Shown here: positions 26,606 to 36,015 of the stretch, piece by piece | Layout: the number at the start of each line of letters is the position of its first letter | Position numbering within the stretch: position 1 is the stretch's first letter | Assembly: GCF_900457465.1 (NCBI RefSeq) | Contig: NZ_UAUU01000009.1 | Span: 1,054,001 to 1,118,000 of the forward strand | Reading direction: 5' to 3' | Length of the DNA stretch: 64,000 nt | Origin: Sphingobacterium multivorum | Lineage (GTDB): Bacteria; Bacteroidota; Bacteroidia; Sphingobacteriales; Sphingobacteriaceae | Program-made: the position numbers and the translations under genes | The notes under the pieces: generated by a model | Databases searched by the model: none | The model's input: the letters and a program-made list of their open reading frames with translations, nothing else | What the model was told of the DNA's origin: nothing

Positions 26606-26664
26606 CCTCCAAATTTAACTCAGGAGGCTTTGCTAAAAGTTGGTTTTACTTTAACCGGCATCAG
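26606..26664 (+). ncRNA. dispersed hairpin motif with AACCGGC tail (diverged copy)
   Basis: Stem CCTCC / GGAGG, then CTTTGCTAAAAGTTGGT and CTTTAACCGGCATC. The tail matches the four Rpn-linked copies, but no Rpn sequence is attached here. The stem sequence is entirely different, yet it still pairs. Confidence 0.45.
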
Positions 26665-26701
26665 TAATTTAATGATAAATATTTAAATATCAAAGCTTGT
26701 A

Positions 26702-26917
26702 TTGGGTTTTCTGTTTAATATCGAGCTGCTACTAGTGGTTTATGATCCAATAGCCAGAGTTGCTATCCGTAATGAGACGCTAGTAAGGCGCTCGGACTCA
26801 GGATTAATGCTCCAACTGCCTGATTACATGCAAAATGTCGGTCTCGATGTCTTTATCTTGATGCGCGACCGGAATCGAAATCGCTATTCGCGCAGTCAAT
26901 ATGTAGGTAAGGTATAA
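26702..26917 (+). pseudogene. DUF6266-like protein, C-terminal piece
   Basis: The frame encodes VVYDPIARVAIRNETLVRRS and DVFILMRDRNRNRYSRSQYV, matching the last 60 residues of the protein at 59169-59711. Upstream homology stops at about 26723, so the gene is truncated at its 5' end. Confidence 0.75.
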
Positions 26918-26945
26918 CTCGTTTTTATCATTAAATTATATCACT

Positions 26946-27804
26946 ATGAACAGTGTAGAAATGAAAGGACCATGGTATGGTTTAACACAAAAACTGCCGA
27001 TTGAGCCCAAGTATCTGATCGGTATGGCAAGTATATTTCTGGTAATTATTTTCCTATTTGTTGGGAGTATATTACAATTTTTCGACCCGGCATCAGCTGC
27101 GCTCGATCTGGGGGTACTGTCCCTGCTTTATTTTGGGCTAATGGCCGGACTGGTCTTTATATGTTGCTGCATCTGGTTGCTGGAATACCTATGGAGACCC
27201 ATCAAATATTATAGACAGGATATTTATTACCATTTTAATCAATTGAACTCATGGCAACAATCTATTCTTTATTTCTCGGTATTCTTTCTATTGCTCTTTG
27301 CATTTCTGCTGCTACTGGAAATGCTGTTTTAGAGGAAATGTATAGCAATGCTAGTGTACGAAACACCAATCTGCTTAGGCAGCAAATCTATGAAATTGCA
27401 GCAAATGAAATTGGGGTAAGGGAGATCGGAGGCGATAATAAGGGGCCAGAGATTTCTAAGTACCTGGCCTATGTGGGCCTAGGTGATGGTTATGAATGGT
27501 GTGCCGCATTTGCCAGCTGGTGTTATGGGCAGGCTGGTCTTCAATACCGCGCAGTGCATGGAGTCCTGCGCTCTTTCCGAAAGCACGTCGTCGTCCACAA
27601 AGCCAAATCGATAAGGGATATGTCAAGCAGGCTGATCTATTTGCTATCTATAGCAGCCAATTGAAACGGATCCATCATGTAGGCCTAGTTAAAGCGCTGC
27701 ATGGTCCATTATTGATCTCGGTAGAAGGCAATAGCCATGACCGGGTAGAATCGCGGCGGCGTCCACTTGCTACTATTTATGCTATCGCAAACTGGATCAA
27801 TTGA
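26946..27804 (+). pseudogene. membrane-anchored CHAP hydrolase, broken copy
   Basis: It starts MNSVEMKGPWYGLTQKLPIE, has three membrane segments, and reaches LLLEMLF before a stop at 27330-27332; the CHAP part continues in another frame (NEIGVREIGGDNKGPEISKY, EWCAAFASWCYGQAG) and shifts again after AGLQ near 27540. The intact paralogue is at 59740-60606. At least two indels separate it from function. The membrane domain alone could still be made (128 residues). Confidence 0.82.
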
Positions 27805-27817
27805 GGAGGACGCTGTC

Positions 27818-28086
27818 ATGAACAAATACACAATTTCAGTCTTTGGCAGCCTAGTGTTTTGCCTCTTAGTTATAAGCATTGTAATGGTCATAAGTTGTAG
27901 CGTTTTCCGGGGAAAGCGGCAAAGGAAGAGAATTTGCAGCTGCGGGAGGCAAACAGCGAAGCGGCAAGCGTTTCGGATTCGCGTGTGAAGCGAGAAAATA
28001 AGGTGGTGTCAGCTGAATTTTTTGCGATAGGGGGCGTCATGCTAGCTGTGCTAGGGTATTGGATCTGGTGGCGGCGGAGAAAGTAG
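27818..28086 (+). pseudogene. small membrane/lipoprotein gene, internal deletion
   Basis: Begins MNKYTISVFGSLVFCLLVIS like the intact gene at 60620. Compared with it, 189 bases are missing between two GAAGAGAA direct repeats (positions 60728 and 60917 in the intact copy), the mark of slippage or short-repeat recombination. One more base is lost, shifting the frame. The homologous C-terminal end is at 28084-28086. Confidence 0.75.
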
Positions 28087-28113
28087 GTTCATAGATTTGA
28101 GGCTCAAATTGAA

Positions 28114-28148
28114 GTTCGCCTTAAAAAACGTGTGTTTTTAAGGCGAAC
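28114..28148 (+). terminator. terminator hairpin, copy A
   Basis: Stem GTTCGCCTTAAAAA / TTTTTAAGGCGAAC, then TGTTTTTAT. In copy B the stem reads GTTCACC../..GGTGAAC, a compensated pair change, so the pairing is maintained. Confidence 0.75.
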
Positions 28149-28167
28149 TGTTTTTATAAAATAAATT

Positions 28168-28269
28168 TATGAGCAACTGGGAAATGCCAAAGCGACAATA
28201 GGCTGTCTACAGGGGCGAAGCATTGTGATACCGAACCAGGGCTGCACTATTAAATTGGAATTTCATTAG
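28168..28269 (+). pseudogene. Fic-family N-terminal fragment, copy A
   Basis: YEQLGNAKATIGCLQGRSIV, IPNQG matches the Fic stub at 61218. The start and everything after about 33 residues are missing. Confidence 0.6.
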
Positions 28270-28452
28270 CAGTACACTAAAAAAGAATAAGAAAGATCGT
28301 ATTTTTGCTTGCATATGTTTATTTATCCCGTTAGCTAGTCTCAAAAGTGCGGCATAAAGAACTGGTTTCAAGGTGCTTTAGTAATTAAATCGGGATTTGT
28401 TTAATAGGATTATACTGCTTGAAAGCAGAATTAAAAAATTAATAGACTTTAA

Positions 28453-30474
28453 ATGAAAAAGCTGCTGCTTACTTTGCTCCTCTGTTACTCAGCTGCTGCT
28501 GGAGCGCAAACCGAACGCGTGAATGTCTTCTTAGGATCTTCCGGTGACCATGGCCAGCTTTCGCCGGCAGCGTCCTCTCCTTTTCACCAATTGAGTATCG
28601 TACCTTATACTAATCCTACAACGCATACAGGATACGAGTATCTGGCCAAAGAAATTAAGGGGTTTACCCACAATCGCCTGGAGGGGGTGGGCTGTATGGG
28701 CAGTGGAGGATTGATCCTGATTAAACCATTTATAGAAAATGATACAAAACCTTTGAATAAAGTCATTGAGCAGGCCAGCCCGGGTTATTATACGGTAAAT
28801 ACAGCAGAAGGCATTCAAGTTGAAGTCGCTGTTGATAATGATTTTGGCCGGGAACACTATAGCTTTCCCGCGGGGAGAAAAGGTTTTTTTATTGATTTGG
28901 AACATGCTTTCAATGGAGCTTTTGTTGACAATGAATTTATTCAAGCGGGTAATCTCCTTGTAGGTAAAATGCGTGCGAAAACGACCTGCCATGTTGGTGT
29001 CTATACTATTTATTATGCGCTGGAGATTCCTAAAGCCAGGGGATGGCGAAAAGAAGGAAATAAGATATGGGTGGATCTAAAAGAGGAAGCTTTAGTCGCA
29101 GATATTAATATCGCTTTTTCCGCTGTGAGTAAAAATGATGCAAAAATGGCGATCTCAGCATACGCTAAGCTAGATTTTGAGACCATAAAAAAACGCGCGG
29201 CTGATCACTGGAAAAATTCCCTTTCAGGGCTCAAAGTAAAGGGCGATCCGGATAAAGTAGATCTTTTTTATTCCTTACTATATCGCAGTTTGCAATCTCC
29301 CTATAGTATCAGCAACTCGCAGGGCGATTTTTGGGGAACAGACGGAAAAATGCATCGTTCAAAAGAGAAACGTTACCACGGCTGGGCCATCTGGGACAAT
29401 TACAAAACACAATTACCACTTCTGGAATTGCTAGATCCCCATATGTATCAAGGCATCATCACGTCTATAGCCGACCTTTATCGTTATGGGAAATATGATT
29501 TTGCTGGCCCGCATGAACCTGCCAATTCAGTCCGGACAGAGCATGCCGCAGTGATCCTGCTGGATGCGGTCAGAAAGGGATATGAGGTTGATCTTGCTGG
29601 TATTAGAGACTCCTTGGTAGGTGATACCGCCCGCTTTGATTTTAAGAAACCGGACAAATACCTTGAAGCATGTTATGATATGTGGGCAATGGCCAAACTT
29701 TTTCCGCAGGAGCGCAAGACCTACCTGGGACGGGCAAAGTCATATCGAACTATTTGGAATAAAGATTTTAAAGATCTGACAAAACGGGATGTAGATCGTA
29801 TGTCTGCGCGTGATATGTATCAGGGCACAATCAGGCAATATCGATGGAATGTACCCTTCGATGTCGCTGGATTAAAGCAGCTCGCAGGTGGCGAGGAAGA
29901 CTTTCTGCGGGAACTAGATGAATTTTATGACGGTTATTATTTCAACAGGGCGAATGAACCGGACATGCAATCACTGACTTTGTATAATGCGAGCAAGTCG
30001 CCTTGGCGTTATCAAGAATGGATACATCGCATCGCTTTGGATACCACCATTCAATATTATTTCAACGACAATAGCCGAGGAATCGGAGCACATATCGATC
30101 GGATTTATAAAAATGAGCCCAAGGCTTTTGTGCGGACGATGGACGACGATGCCGGCGCGATGTCCAGTTGGTGGGTACTTTCGGCCATCGGATTGCAACA
30201 ACCCTTGATCGGTGAGCCTATTTTCTATGTTAGCGTACCTTTTTTTGAACGGATTATTCTAGGTAATGGTTCAAATCCGCTGGTCATTGAGGTGCCTAAT
30301 GCGAGTGACAAAAAGCGTTATATTAAATCAATCCTGCTCAATGGTAAGGATTTAGGGCGTTTATGGATAACACACGATGAGCTCAGAAAAGGGGGGACGC
30401 TCTCTATTGAATCTACGGAAAATCCTACAGATTATGGGGTGGCTAATAACTGGATAAGTAATGTCAACGACTAG
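28453..30474 (+). CDS. GH92-family alpha-mannosidase-like glycoside hydrolase
   Basis: GH92 enzymes are calcium-dependent exo-acting alpha-mannosidases of the periplasm or surface that trim high-mannose N-glycans or fungal mannan. The signal peptide ends about residue 18 (AAAGAQ). Landmarks: VNVFLGSSGDHGQLSPAASS at the N-terminal beta-sandwich, RYHGWAIWDNYKTQLPLLEL, and DDDAGAMSSWWVLSAIG near the end, equivalent to the catalytic/calcium region GNDDxGQMSAW. At 673 residues it is slightly short for the family (about 730-760), with a trimmed N-terminal domain. It stands alone on this strand, not in a SusCD operon; a TATTTTTG box lies at 28300-28307. Confidence 0.9.
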   Translation: MKKLLLTLLLCYSAAAGAQTERVNVFLGSSGDHGQLSPAASSPFHQLSIVPYTNPTTHTGYEYLAKEIKGFTHNRLEGVGCMGSGGLILIKPFIENDTKPLNKVIEQASPGYYTVNTAEGIQVEVAVDNDFGREHYSFPAGRKGFFIDLEHAFNGAFVDNEFIQAGNLLVGKMRAKTTCHVGVYTIYYALEIPKARGWRKEGNKIWVDLKEEALVADINIAFSAVSKNDAKMAISAYAKLDFETIKKRAADHWKNSLSGLKVKGDPDKVDLFYSLLYRSLQSPYSISNSQGDFWGTDGKMHRSKEKRYHGWAIWDNYKTQLPLLELLDPHMYQGIITSIADLYRYGKYDFAGPHEPANSVRTEHAAVILLDAVRKGYEVDLAGIRDSLVGDTARFDFKKPDKYLEACYDMWAMAKLFPQERKTYLGRAKSYRTIWNKDFKDLTKRDVDRMSARDMYQGTIRQYRWNVPFDVAGLKQLAGGEEDFLRELDEFYDGYYFNRANEPDMQSLTLYNASKSPWRYQEWIHRIALDTTIQYYFNDNSRGIGAHIDRIYKNEPKAFVRTMDDDAGAMSSWWVLSAIGLQQPLIGEPIFYVSVPFFERIILGNGSNPLVIEVPNASDKKRYIKSILLNGKDLGRLWITHDELRKGGTLSIESTENPTDYGVANNWISNVND

Positions 30475-30563
30475 TTTAATCACTAAAACGGCTCCTCGAA
30501 ATGGAGCAAGGATTTTGGCACTATTTTATCAGCTGTAAAAATAAAATAATTATATTAGCGTAT

Positions 30564-31658
30564 ATGAAAATTGCAGCTAATTTTCTGATGTCTGTTTTGG
30601 AGCAGTGCCCTAGTGCGATCGCAATTTTTGATAGCAAAGAGCTAAATATTGCTTTTGTTAGCCAAGGGATGCTGGATATCTGGTGTGTGGATCGCTCCAT
30701 CCTGGGGCGTAGTTTTTGTGCATGCTTTCCAAATTTTAAGGAAGAAGGTTTTTCATCCATTTTGAAAAATGTATGGAAAACAGGAATTGTCTATCAGGCT
30801 GAGGATACACCCGCTTATATTGTTCATGATGGCACGAAAATACTGCGATATTTTAATTTTGAATATAGACCATTGCTTGACGAGGATGGGAAAACCTATG
30901 CTATTATGCATACTGCAAGTGATGTAACGGACCGGCATCTTGCTTACAAAAATGTGAAAGAAAAGCAAAAGCAGCTTATGTTGAGCCGCGAATTGGACGT
31001 GCTCGCCAGCACATTGGCACATGATCTGAAAAATCCATTGTCTGTTTTGAAAATTGGGAATAGTTTTCTGAGTAAAAATGTGGGTGTTTCCGTTAAGGTA
31101 AGTAAAAAATGGTTTGAAACCTTTGCGGCATCTATTCAAAATATAGAAAGTATTATAAATCAGACATTGCAGCTTGGGAAGATACGCCGTGCCGAGAAAG
31201 AAGTTGCGTGTGTGGCAATGGATAAAAAAATAGGCAATTGTATTGATGAAATTAAACTGGTATATCCCGACAAACACATGGAATTCATATTAGGAGATCT
31301 ATTTCCTTTGTATACGGATGGTGGAATCGTTTATCAGGTTTTTATCAATCTCATTGGTAATGCCGTAAAATATGCAAAAAAATCAGGAGAGGCTTTATTG
31401 CATATTTACAGTGAAAAAGCTGACAAGGGGGTCGTATATTATATCGAGGATAATGGCATTGGAATTCCCGGAGATGAGTTGCAGAAGGTTTTTCTTATGA
31501 ATGAACGGGCGAGTAATACGGCCAAGGTTGCTGGAACGGGAATCGGACTGGCGTTGGTCAAACATCTCATGGAACATATCGGTGGGACGATTCATTTGTC
31601 GAGCGAACTAAACAAAGGTACCGTAGTTCGCCTATTTTTCCCGGTTTCATCGCGTTAA
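30564..31658 (+). CDS. PAS-domain histidine kinase
   Basis: The ATG at 30564 is chosen because the protein then begins MKIAANFLMSVLEQC, as its truncated paralogue at 23515 does. It has one PAS domain (about 8-125), a HisKA helix pair with H-box STLAHDLKNPLSVLKIG, and an HATPase domain: N-box NLIGNAVKYAK, G1 DNGIGIP, G2 GTGIGLALVKHLMEHIGG. It is soluble, with no membrane segment, so it senses something in the cytoplasm. No response regulator is adjacent. It lies 89 bases after GH92 and could be transcribed with it. Confidence 0.92.
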   Translation: MKIAANFLMSVLEQCPSAIAIFDSKELNIAFVSQGMLDIWCVDRSILGRSFCACFPNFKEEGFSSILKNVWKTGIVYQAEDTPAYIVHDGTKILRYFNFEYRPLLDEDGKTYAIMHTASDVTDRHLAYKNVKEKQKQLMLSRELDVLASTLAHDLKNPLSVLKIGNSFLSKNVGVSVKVSKKWFETFAASIQNIESIINQTLQLGKIRRAEKEVACVAMDKKIGNCIDEIKLVYPDKHMEFILGDLFPLYTDGGIVYQVFINLIGNAVKYAKKSGEALLHIYSEKADKGVVYYIEDNGIGIPGDELQKVFLMNERASNTAKVAGTGIGLALVKHLMEHIGGTIHLSSELNKGTVVRLFFPVSSR

Positions 31659-31663
31659 CCCGT

Positions 31664-31930
31664 TTAGCGATCGCTTGTACCGCAGCTTTGGTGCTCCTGA
31701 TTTAGCCCAGTCAGAAAACTACTGTACAGTGCATTGACTGCCTTTGTCGGGACACTCGTCAGCCTTTTAACCACATCAGACTCTGTGTTTTGTGCTTCGG
31801 TCTATATTTTGGTCAAAATCGTCATTGCTGCGGTCAAAGGTGTACAACTGGCAAAATTAATTTCCTCCCAGGATTTTTTGCCGTTTACAGCCTTCTCTGG
31901 GTCTTTCGCCTCCAACGAGAAGGAAACCAT
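31664..31930 (-). pseudogene. gldM-like fragment with internal stop
   Basis: GldM is a periplasmic-spanning part of the gliding motor and type IX secretion apparatus. The leftward frame reads DPEKAVNGKKSWEEINFASC, TPLTAAMTILTKI, a TAG at 31802-31804, then TEAQNTESDVVKRLTS. This matches the GldM region with SWEE.NF, (V/T)P, A..TILTK(F)Q and NTE.DVV (from memory). Only about 80 codons remain. It lies behind the same leader/promoter as the gldL remnant at 61762-62328. Confidence 0.5.
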
Positions 31931-32113
31931 CTTTAGGCTAAAAAACATACCAGAAGGCTATTCATCACTACCGAAATATTTAGATATTGAGAATTTAAGT
32001 TATAGGGATGAGGTTCTTGGGTATATTTCTGGTAATCAGCTGGAGATTGATTGTATCTTGTTGTAGAGAGTGCTCAAAAAGTACATTTTTGATGGAAACA
32101 TGTGAAATAAAAA

Positions 32114-32144
32114 AAGGTTTTCAGTCGGGGAGAATGAAAACCTT
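32114..32144 (-). terminator. attenuator-like terminator in a leader (copy A)
   Basis: Leftward stem AAGGTTTTCA / TGAAAACCTT with loop TTCTCCCCGAC, followed by a run of seven U. It lies only about 35-60 bases after the promoter, so most transcripts would end as a 60-70-base RNA. The sequence is shared with 62484-62515. Confidence 0.75.
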
Positions 32145-32177
32145 CAAATAACCAATTATAAACCTATTAAGGTGATG

Positions 32178-32209
32178 TAAATATATGGATTTTTTATTTC
32201 TTTTTCAAA
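32178..32209 (-). promoter_or_regulatory. promoter of leader copy A
   Basis: On the minus strand: TTTG (32209-32206), 20-base spacer, TATATTTA (32185-32178). The transcribed leader CACCTTAATAGGTTTATAAT is conserved with the copy at 62.5 kb. Confidence 0.7.
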
Positions 32210-32561
32210 TTTAATCTGTTTTTTTTGATAATTTTTTAGATCAAAAGGCATTTTTATGGATATTTTAATTTATTATGTCTTTTATTTCTGAGTTTTCTAC
32301 TAATATTCTGTGTTTTTTTGTTAAAATGTGTACTTATTTGTGTCGGGTAGGTGATTTATTTGCTTTTTTTACTTCGAATGTAGTGTGTGATGATATTTTA
32401 TCTGGTTGTAATCGTTTATAAGGTGTTAAATTTTGTCTTAAAGCGAATTTTTTACGCAGGTAAATGCTCATCTATGTCTAGTACATGCGCAAAAATAATT
32501 TTAGGACGGGTCAAGGCATGGCTAAAAGTTCAGCAGATGGCATGGCGAAGGGTAGCGATTT
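32210..32561. other. AT-rich spacer
   Basis: No gene found. T-rich runs dominate. The block resembles the spacer at 62580-62976 in composition. Confidence 0.4.
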
Positions 32562-32598
32562 AATCAGCTACTCCAACTTGTATGTAGAGTAGCTGATT
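32562..32598. terminator. terminator at the end of the SusCD operon
   Basis: A 12-bp stem (AATCAGCTACTC / GAGTAGCTGATT) is followed by TTTTTT on the plus strand. It lies 14 bases past the stop of the leftward operon and probably works for both directions. Confidence 0.75.
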
Positions 32599-32611
32599 TT
32601 TTAAAAACGAT

Positions 32612-33604
32612 TTATCGCTTCACAAATCCAATACCACTGATGCTTGCGGATCCGCCTGCCGTTAGGGGTTTAGATACTGTATTCCAGACCACGGGGTTGA
32701 ATTGGTCATTGGTGATCGTCTTCTGGACCATAACACTGGTGGTGCCACTGTTTAATACAAAAGCATCATGACTGCCTAAAGCACCCATCAAAGCAGAAAC
32801 ATCATTTAAACTGATGCCAACTGAAAAATTTGTGTCGCCACCATCAACAACCAAGGCATACATCGTTTTATTGTCTGCGGACAGGCCAATGGCTGTTACC
32901 GCTTGAACAATAGCTGCTGTAGTCAAAACGTTATAACCCCGGTAACGAACCCAGTTGGTACCGGATACCAGTCCGCTAAATTGATTCAAATCATAAGGCT
33001 CAAAAGCAAACTTGGTGGTATCGGGACAATTGCCAATATAAGGCGAGCCATCTTTGCGTATGGCAAAGAAAGGCCTGGTCTTTTCTTTGGTTTTTATATT
33101 ACTGGTCGATACATTGATCTGCCGACCATTTTTAATGTAAGAGTAGGTCGTAGATAAAGCGGCATTGATAGCCGATAGAATCTGCCCCCCCGCCCGCGGT
33201 TCATTATACTTTGCCATATCGCCAATTGGCTGACTAACATATAAATAATCGTCAAATGCACTCATAATTGAAGGGAATACCGCTTTGGATGAAAGGTCTA
33301 CTGTTAGCAATTGAAAACTCACCCGTTGATCGAGCTTATTCAGATAACGTATATGGGTGCGTGTAAGTCCATCCGTTACTTTGACGGATGAATCGACCAA
33401 AAACGTTTTGATCAGGTCAGTCCGTTCCATAATCGTTTTGGTGACCGCCTCCATCTGTGTATCGTTGGGGATTGTGTCTGTGATCGGATTTTCTACGACC
33501 TTATCATCAAAGGAGGGATAATCATCCCTCTGTTTGCACGAATTAGCTATACCCATACAGAATATGCATAGCAGGGCAAAACTAAAAATTGTTTTTCTTT
33601 CCAT
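32612..33604 (-). CDS. phosphodiester glycosidase (NAGPA-like) lipoprotein
   Basis: NAGPA-domain proteins cleave sugar-1-phosphodiester bonds (N-acetylglucosamine-1-phosphodiester in animals; substrates in bacteria vary). The 330-residue protein has a lipobox (ANSC) at the N-terminus. The domain (about 60-325) shows YNVLTTAAIVQAVTAIGLSA, VVDGGDTNFSVGISLNDV and the hallmark AFVLNSGTTSVMVQ. It is the last gene of the operon SusC-SusD-DUF4397-NAGPA with 2-base spacing, so the imported ligand probably carries a phosphodiester-linked sugar, as in teichoic-acid-like or phosphoglycan material. Confidence 0.85.
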   Translation of the reverse strand: MERKTIFSFALLCIFCMGIANSCKQRDDYPSFDDKVVENPITDTIPNDTQMEAVTKTIMERTDLIKTFLVDSSVKVTDGLTRTHIRYLNKLDQRVSFQLLTVDLSSKAVFPSIMSAFDDYLYVSQPIGDMAKYNEPRAGGQILSAINAALSTTYSYIKNGRQINVSTSNIKTKEKTRPFFAIRKDGSPYIGNCPDTTKFAFEPYDLNQFSGLVSGTNWVRYRGYNVLTTAAIVQAVTAIGLSADNKTMYALVVDGGDTNFSVGISLNDVSALMGALGSHDAFVLNSGTTSVMVQKTITNDQFNPVVWNTVSKPLTAGGSASISGIGFVKR

Positions 33605-33606
33605 AT

Positions 33607-34419
33607 CTATCGAACTAAGAAAAATGAAACATAGGGCTTCATGATGGTACTGGTAAATCCATCATAGCCTAAGGCATAAACAACATACGACCTGCGGTCA
33701 AGTATCGCTCCGGCATTGCTATAAGAGGCGATTACTGTACCATTTGTTACAGGTGATCCGGCTTTGCGGATCTTCCATGTCCGTGTCGCAATACGGTTCA
33801 GTTGGAAATAGGGGCTGGTCTCTAGGTATTTTACATCTTTTGCTACAAGCGAGTCTTGGACAGCAATAGCAGTTGCGCTTCCAGTTGCTGCAGCGCCATA
33901 ATAGAGATCAATGGACGGGACATTGGGCATCAGATTGGTAAATCGGTATTTTGCCTGTGTACTGTCGGGCCGCGAAAGATCCTCTTCATTTAAGATCATT
34001 TTCGTATTCTGCGCTGTATCTGTAATATGCAGGGTATAGCGCTTGCCGGCACCAAGGTTTACGGATGATTCGGCCAATATAATGGAGTCGCGTCCATCAT
34101 CGGTTTTATGTGGAAGGGCAACCTGTACTTTCACATTGCCGGCCTTCCATTTTAAAAAGTCGGGTCTGGAGTCCCCGCGGGTGTTGTACCCGCCGCCGGG
34201 AAACGGCTCACGTCCCCGGATGAGCGAAGTGACGCGCTGGTCATCAAATTTGACATACATATAGCGGTCATCGGGATAGATAGATGCCATATTTACCTTC
34301 ACAATGACATCATCGGGGCCGAGAAACTCTACTTTTCCAAAGTCTTGAATGGACTTCTCGCAAGAATATAGGGCAAATGCACCTAAACCAAGAAATACTA
34401 TTTTTTTGAAATTCTTCAT
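33607..34419 (-). CDS. DUF4397-domain surface lipoprotein
   Basis: The 270-residue lipoprotein (LYSC lipobox) has an N-terminal beta-sandwich-like part and a C-terminal DUF4397-type region (YRFTNLMPNVPSIDLYYGAA, SYVVYALG, TSTIMKPYVSFF). Proteins of this kind in SusCD operons often bind ligand at the cell surface. It is operonic with SusD (18-base gap) and the glycosidase (2-base gap). The specific ligand is unknown. Confidence 0.75.
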   Translation of the reverse strand: MKNFKKIVFLGLGAFALYSCEKSIQDFGKVEFLGPDDVIVKVNMASIYPDDRYMYVKFDDQRVTSLIRGREPFPGGGYNTRGDSRPDFLKWKAGNVKVQVALPHKTDDGRDSIILAESSVNLGAGKRYTLHITDTAQNTKMILNEEDLSRPDSTQAKYRFTNLMPNVPSIDLYYGAAATGSATAIAVQDSLVAKDVKYLETSPYFQLNRIATRTWKIRKAGSPVTNGTVIASYSNAGAILDRRSYVVYALGYDGFTSTIMKPYVSFFLVR

Positions 34420-34437
34420 AATTTTTTCTTTAATCCG

Positions 34438-36003
34438 TTAATAAGTTGAAGTGACAAACCAGGTGGGCTTAATCACATACTCCGGCTCTAGGGCGCCCCA
34501 TCGTTCAAGCTCTGAAGCGTTCCATACGTACTCCGAATTATAACGCGGCCGGACGCGGTAACAATAATCATTGTAAGTCAGCTGGCTGCCGGCCAATGGA
34601 ATAAACTGTTTAAATATTTCGGTGCTATAATGATATTTCCTTAAATCACACCATTGTTCTAAACCGCCCCATCCCCACTGGACAATATACTTTTGTCCCA
34701 TAATGTCGGCTAGGGTTAGATCAGCAGCAGATAGCGGTACTTCTCCTCCTTTGATGTAATTATCTATTTCAACAGCAGTAATGGATTTTTCGTTGGTGGT
34801 ATTGATGTACTTATTGACGAAGTTCATGTGGGCATAGATACCTTTGATATAGGCCTCATAGGCCTTTGCTGCATCGCCTTTGATAAATAGTGCTTCGGCC
34901 TTGACCATTTGCAGCTGCGCGTAGGTCATCAGCGGAAAATCAGCTGCGTCCCTAAAGATAAATTTGCCCACGCCGCTACTGACGTCTCCAAGGATGTTTG
35001 GAACTGTTGTGTTGGATACATTGGGATCGCCGCCGATGTAGATGCTGTCAACCGGATTGTTGATCATTAACATGCGCGAAAGACGTGGATCGGTCGATAC
35101 TTTCGGGTTTTCAATGGGTTCACCGCGCAATCCTCCGGTGAGGTAGCGTACGATCGGCTTGCCTGCCCTGTTATAATAAGATGTGGTGTAAAGACCAAAT
35201 CTGGAGCTTACCACATTGGCTGTTTCCGATTTATCACCGTCAAATTTAACGCCAGCATCATCGGACGGAGAATCAAATGAACGGTCCACAAAATAGGCAA
35301 TGGAATCGGCATATTTTTCTTTAAAATCGGGTTTGTTGACCAGGTGAATGTACTGAAGTGCTTTTAGGCCGTAGACAAACTTTCGCCAGCGGTCCATATT
35401 TCCCCGAAATAGATTATCGCCTTTTTTTGAATTCAGGTTGGCACTATAATCGACAGGGCTTTTTTGATCCAGATAATATAAAGCCGAGTCACACCATACA
35501 CGTACTTTAGCATATACTTCGGGCTGGTCATTATATTTGAAAGATAACTGCTGTGTACGCAAGGCTTCATCGAGAATAATCGGGCCGTGGTAATCGGTGA
35601 GCATCTGATAGCCCCAGGCCTTTACGGCATAGCCGATCGCGGCGTATTCATATTTTTGATTGACTATTGCATCGTTGATCATCAGCTGCAGGTTGAGTCC
35701 ATGATCAAAATAGACCATACGCCACATCACACCGCCAACATCACTTTGCTGCGGGAAACCATGACGTTCCCAGATCCGGGAGGATTCGTCTGTGCTCGCG
35801 CCCAAGATGGTTTGATTGAATTTGTTCATCTGCCGCTGGTCATTGGCATAACCATTGGCCATCTGATAGATGATCGGAGCTAGAAGCAATTCGGCTTTGA
35901 CTAGCTGCGGGTTGGACGGATTTTCATTGATGTCCAGGTATTTTTTACAACTGCTCAATCCGGCAAGGACTGAAAAGATGAGTATATAAAGTTTTGTTTT
36001 CAT
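34438..36003 (-). CDS. SusD/RagB-like outer-membrane lipoprotein (SusD-like_2 type)
   Basis: The 521-residue protein has a lipobox (LSSCKKYLDINENPSNPQ), the start typical of the SusD-like_2 subgroup. The middle has YAKVRVWCDSALYYLD and a core with MTYAQLQMVKAEALFIKGDA; the end is QWGWGGLEQWCDLRKYHYS and RYNSEYVWNASELERWG. It lies 12 bases after SusC and partners it as the surface lid. Complete. Confidence 0.92.
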   Translation of the reverse strand: MKTKLYILIFSVLAGLSSCKKYLDINENPSNPQLVKAELLLAPIIYQMANGYANDQRQMNKFNQTILGASTDESSRIWERHGFPQQSDVGGVMWRMVYFDHGLNLQLMINDAIVNQKYEYAAIGYAVKAWGYQMLTDYHGPIILDEALRTQQLSFKYNDQPEVYAKVRVWCDSALYYLDQKSPVDYSANLNSKKGDNLFRGNMDRWRKFVYGLKALQYIHLVNKPDFKEKYADSIAYFVDRSFDSPSDDAGVKFDGDKSETANVVSSRFGLYTTSYYNRAGKPIVRYLTGGLRGEPIENPKVSTDPRLSRMLMINNPVDSIYIGGDPNVSNTTVPNILGDVSSGVGKFIFRDAADFPLMTYAQLQMVKAEALFIKGDAAKAYEAYIKGIYAHMNFVNKYINTTNEKSITAVEIDNYIKGGEVPLSAADLTLADIMGQKYIVQWGWGGLEQWCDLRKYHYSTEIFKQFIPLAGSQLTYNDYCYRVRPRYNSEYVWNASELERWGALEPEYVIKPTWFVTSTY

Positions 36004-36015
36004 GATATATTCCTC

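Larger units (their letters stand above)
26723..28269 (+). repeat. degraded copy A of the DUF6266/CHAP cassette (partner 59517-61415)
   Basis: The block is colinear with 59517-61415: DUF6266 tail, membrane CHAP gene, small membrane protein, terminator hairpin, Fic N-terminal fragment. Copy A has frameshifts, a 189-base deletion in the small membrane gene and a deletion of the Fic start. Identity is high in the membrane part. Confidence 0.88.

Noticed and set aside
28300..28307. Promoter of the GH92 gene
   Set aside because: TATTTTTG matches the -7 box, but no TTTG lies at the right distance upstream, so it is mentioned only as a possibility.
31734..32066. Plus-strand frame of 110 codons
   Set aside because: The minus strand of the same stretch reads as a gldM fragment with recognisable motifs, so the plus frame is a shadow.
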